Source: Hevea brasiliensis
Taxonomy: Eukaryota > Streptophyta > Magnoliopsida > Malpighiales > Euphorbiaceae
Direction of reading: 5' to 3'
Assembly: GCF_030052815.1 (NCBI RefSeq)
Contig: NC_079498.1
Coordinates: 98,660,041 to 98,724,040 of the forward strand
DNA: 64,000 nt
This document shows, piece after piece, positions 61,701 through 64,000 of this stretch; the stretch's first letter is position 1, and the number at the start of each line of letters is the position of its first letter. The notes under the pieces were generated by a model that worked only from the letters and a program-made list of their open reading frames with translations, was not told the origin of the DNA and ran no database searches. The position numbers and the translations under genes were made by a program.

Positions 61701-63610
61701 TGATATTTGAAAAGAAAATTCTTTATCAATTATATGTAGTACTAATAGCAAAAATATTTAAATAGACCTTAAAATTATACATTAAAAATTATTTTTTCCC
61801 CACTAATACATATTGTGAGAGTTTTGCAAATAGATTTGTTTGTTAAATCAATATCTACATTAAGTTAAAAATATTTCCATAATATCAATATTCGATTTTG
61901 GCCCTCTCAAGATAAAATGCTACTGGAAATAAGCATTGAATCCACAAAAGAATATTCATGCAATCACTATGATCTTAGAATAAACTTGGAAAACTAATAT
62001 ATCTAGTCAACCTAGATTTTGAATTTGCGGTGTTGAGAGAATTAAGAATGATAGCTTTTTAATTTTCCATTAAATCCCTAAACTTGAAAAGACTTTATAA
62101 GCCAACTAAGGAAAAACCATCTTAACGAGCTATCGAATTGCTGCCATACCCATGTAAAAGACAACACAACATCAACAAGGTAATAAGTTTCCAATAGCTA
62201 CACATGGTCCCATCAAAGTAGGATATGGAGGGAGAAAATGAAGATAGTTCTACCCATATTTTTGCATGAAATGGTTCCTCTCAAAACTTGAACCTGCATC
62301 CTCATAGTTGTAAGTCCAAGACATTCATTATTACACCAAGCAATGGTCCTTAGGTTTCCATGTGTTCAAAAGGTATATTAGCAATCAAATAATCAGCAAT
62401 AGTAGCAAACAAGTGATGAGGGGCATACAAGGTGGTTTGCTGGAAGGGGAATTTCAACAACATGGAACTCAGACAAATGGCTAGAATCGATAAATAACTA
62501 CTCAGACAAATGGCTAGAATCGATAAATAACAAGCTAACTTACAGTTTTCTTTAAAAAAAAAAATAACATAAAATCTGACTACAAGGTTAGAGTAGAGAC
62601 AAGTACAAAACTCAGAAAATACAGCCATGTCCTTGTGTTCCAAGATATGCAGATTATACAAATCTAATATACAAACACGCAGCTACACCTGATACATTCA
62701 TATTCCCTGAGATCAATGAGAGTATAAAACTACAAAGAAAAACAAGAAAAACAAGACAAACCTTCTAGCATTCAGAAATTATATGCATCATTCCTAATTC
62801 AACTAAATTATGGTTGGATGGTCCACTGGACTGGAAGAGATAAATCACAAAAATAGTAGCAACAAATATGTTTCAAAAGGTTTGCACCATTAAAATTAAT
62901 CATACTATAGATTTAAGTTCACTTTTACACACCTGAGAGTCAAGGAAAGTACAGGCAGCTTCCAAAGCAACTTCAAGAGCCCTAAATTCGAAGGGCAAAT
63001 AATCAGGGGATGGGTTCCCATAGACATAGTCAAAATTCCTACTTCTCCTTCTATTCAAGTCAGCACCTTCTGACTGCCAAACCTCCCCTACTCCAGCTGT
63101 TTGCAACCGCCTTTGTAGCTCCACCACATACTGCAATACATAACTATCAAGGGAATTCAGTAGCAGAACCTCGTCAGCCGTAATAATACATCGAATCTGC
63201 TCCAAATTTACAACTATGGCCTTCTCTCTACCAAGAATTGTTGAAGGGTAAACAAACAGAGGATCAAGCAAACGTAGATCACGAGCAGGTAGATCACAAC
63301 GACGCATCATAGTGAACTTGTCAACCTCAATAACCTGAGAGTTCCCAAAAGAATCAACACGAATCCAAGACCGCAGTCCTTGGCCACGCTTCTTCAAACC
63401 CAAAACATCAACAGCTTGAAAAGGTTGGCGTCCAGAGGCAGATGCTCTATAAGAAGCATCTCTTAGATTTATAGCAGACGCAGGTTTTGGTGGGTAAGAT
63501 GCATCTCTTAGATTTATAGCAGACGCAGGATTTGGTGGGTAAGAAGCATCTCTTAGATTTATAGCAGACGCAGGTTTTGGTGGAAGCAGGCGCTCTTTGA
63601 GATCCGCCAT
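58786..63610 (-). CDS. MRS2: MRS2/MGT-type CorA magnesium transporter
   Basis: Five exons: 63610-62933, 60169-60041, 59870-59535, 59444-59397 and 59016-58786 (678, 129, 336, 48, 231 bp; 473 aa), all in phase. The long N-terminal alpha/beta domain starts with MADLKERLLPPK and includes GLRSWIRVD, RDLRLLDPLF, RIC-type LEQIRCIITADEVLLL and the helix PFEFRALEVALEAAC. The helical stalk is LDELTSKISTLNLERVRRLK and QLEMLLEAYFVVID. The C-terminus has two membrane spans joined at the family-defining GMN motif (GIFGMNF) and a basic end, FKYRRLMPL. Plant MRS2/MGT proteins are homopentameric Mg2+ channels in vacuolar, plastid, mitochondrial or plasma membranes; which one this is cannot be told, though the layout is closest to the MRS2-1/MRS2-5 group as I recall it. 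The N-terminal 15-residue segment is triplicated (see repeat). A 5' UTR intron is likely upstream (donor GGAG|GTAATT near 63912). Confidence 0.94.
59902..59980 (+). repeat. G-rich tract in MRS2 intron, G-quadruplex-capable
   Basis: Many runs of 3-8 G on the plus strand separated by 1-5 T/TG bases, in the short intron between exons 2 and 3. The transcript therefore has a C-rich tract just upstream of the exon 3 donor side of the intron. Confidence 0.8.
61088..61925. mobile_element. Degenerate hAT-like element with embedded repeat
   Basis: Begins CAGGGGCAGAACCAC with a nearby GGGGGCCATGGCACCCCC, and ends near TTTTGGCCCTCTCAAG...CTACTG, the inverse of a decayed CAG terminus. It resembles the 143-bp MITE at its start. 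No matching 8-bp duplication was found. Inside, 61494-61561 carries the widespread plant repeat motif TTTGGGGTCGGCTATATGGA, often seen at retrotransposon (RTE/SINE-type) 3' ends. Confidence 0.4.
62468..62532. repeat. 33-bp tandem duplication in MRS2 intron
   Basis: Two adjacent near-perfect copies starting CTCAGACAAATGGCTAGAAT. Confidence 0.85.
63451..63585 (-). repeat. 45-bp in-frame tandem triplication in MRS2 exon 1
   Basis: Three head-to-tail 45-bp units (63451-63495, 63496-63540, 63541-63585) encode PPKPASAINLRDASY, PPNPASAINLRDASY and PPKPASAINLRDASY-like segments. Only a few base differences separate the units, so the expansion is recent. Confidence 0.93.
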
Positions 63611-64000
63611 TAATAACAAGAATCTCCAATTGCTGACACGCATAATGCAAACAATACTATTAGCATAAACAATAATATATATGGTGCAAAAGGGATTCAT
63701 CTACTAGGGCTCTCATGAAGAGAATTAACGCATTCTGAAAATTAGCATACCATAATACTTATCAAACTCAGCATTAACACACCATAGTGTCAAAAACCTG
63801 CGCTTAACTGAGCAAAAAACATGATTTCCCAATTACCCAGATGCAAAGTCGATCAAATTGAGTCCCAAATTCGCAGAATGACGATTTAAAAGAGTAAGGG
63901 GAAAAAATTACCTCCAATTCTGATGAAGAAATCAGGGTGGGTCCTTCCGAGAAGAAGCAGCAGCAAAATGGGAAATCGAATAACAGCAGTCAAAGTTCTT
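63611..64000 (-). other. MRS2 5' UTR and 5' UTR intron
   Basis: An acceptor GTGTCAG lies about 22 bp before the ATG, and a donor GAATTGGAG|GTAATT at about 63912. The outer exon runs toward the window edge. In-frame Met codons upstream of 63610 fall in this intron and are not used in my model. Confidence 0.55.

Larger units (their letters stand above)
60170..62932 (-). other. Long intron 1 of MRS2 with transposon remnants
   Basis: 2.76-kb intron, donor CTCAG|GTGTGT and acceptor TTCCAAAG. Contains the hAT-like fragment and the 33-bp tandem repeat listed below. No extra coding exon is needed or seen. Confidence 0.75.

Overview
The window is nuclear DNA of a flowering plant, almost certainly a eudicot. 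The genes are split by many AT-rich introns, carry plant-specific families (HDR1-like, MRS2/MGT, plant-type PIG-F), and are separated by AT-rich spacers, microsatellites and plant retrotransposons. I cannot name the species from sequence alone.

Left gene-rich part (1-19.75 kb): the 3' exons of an unrecognised gene (+), tail to tail with a three-exon HEADING DATE REPRESSOR 1-like gene (-). After an AT-rich spacer comes a RING-H2 protein gene (-) with a Q/N/S-rich N-terminal region; its second intron holds a 143-bp hAT-type MITE with a perfect 8-bp target duplication. Next is a complete eight-exon PIG-F gene (-), a GPI-anchor ethanolamine-phosphate transfer subunit of 236 aa.

Middle (about 22.5-48.9 kb): a nest of retrotransposons. 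The outer shell is a decayed Ty1/copia element (-) with LTRs at 22510-22992 and 48400-48880. Inside it lies a 23.7-kb scrambled cluster of Athila-type Ty3/gypsy sequence, with a tRNA-Asp primer-binding site. In order it holds: a 5'-truncated LTR and gag (+); an inverted element (-) with LTR, gag, pol and a mostly deleted ORF3; the pol 3' half, ORF3 and LTR of a plus-strand element; a head-to-tail second copy of 3'UTR plus LTR; and an inverted LTR fragment. Several junctions show microhomology. Both pol copies share an Asp-to-Asn change at the expected first integrase catalytic residue. The LTR U3 and the pol-ORF3 spacer carry clusters of a palindromic TACACGGRYCGTGTA-like motif.

Right gene-rich part (49.3-64 kb): a two-exon gene for a small secreted proline-rich repeat protein (-); a five-exon TRAPPC2/sedlin gene (-) with what looks like a U12-type AT-AC intron; a small single-span membrane protein gene (+) sharing a compact divergent promoter with TRAPPC2; and a five-exon MRS2/CorA magnesium transporter gene (-) with an in-frame triplication of 45 bp near its N-terminus.

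The host genes are ordinary housekeeping or regulatory genes (flowering time, ubiquitin ligation, GPI anchoring, vesicle tethering, Mg2+ transport) with no operon-like relation. The least explained items are the secreted repeat protein, the palindromic LTR motif clusters and the inverted-LTR Athila block.
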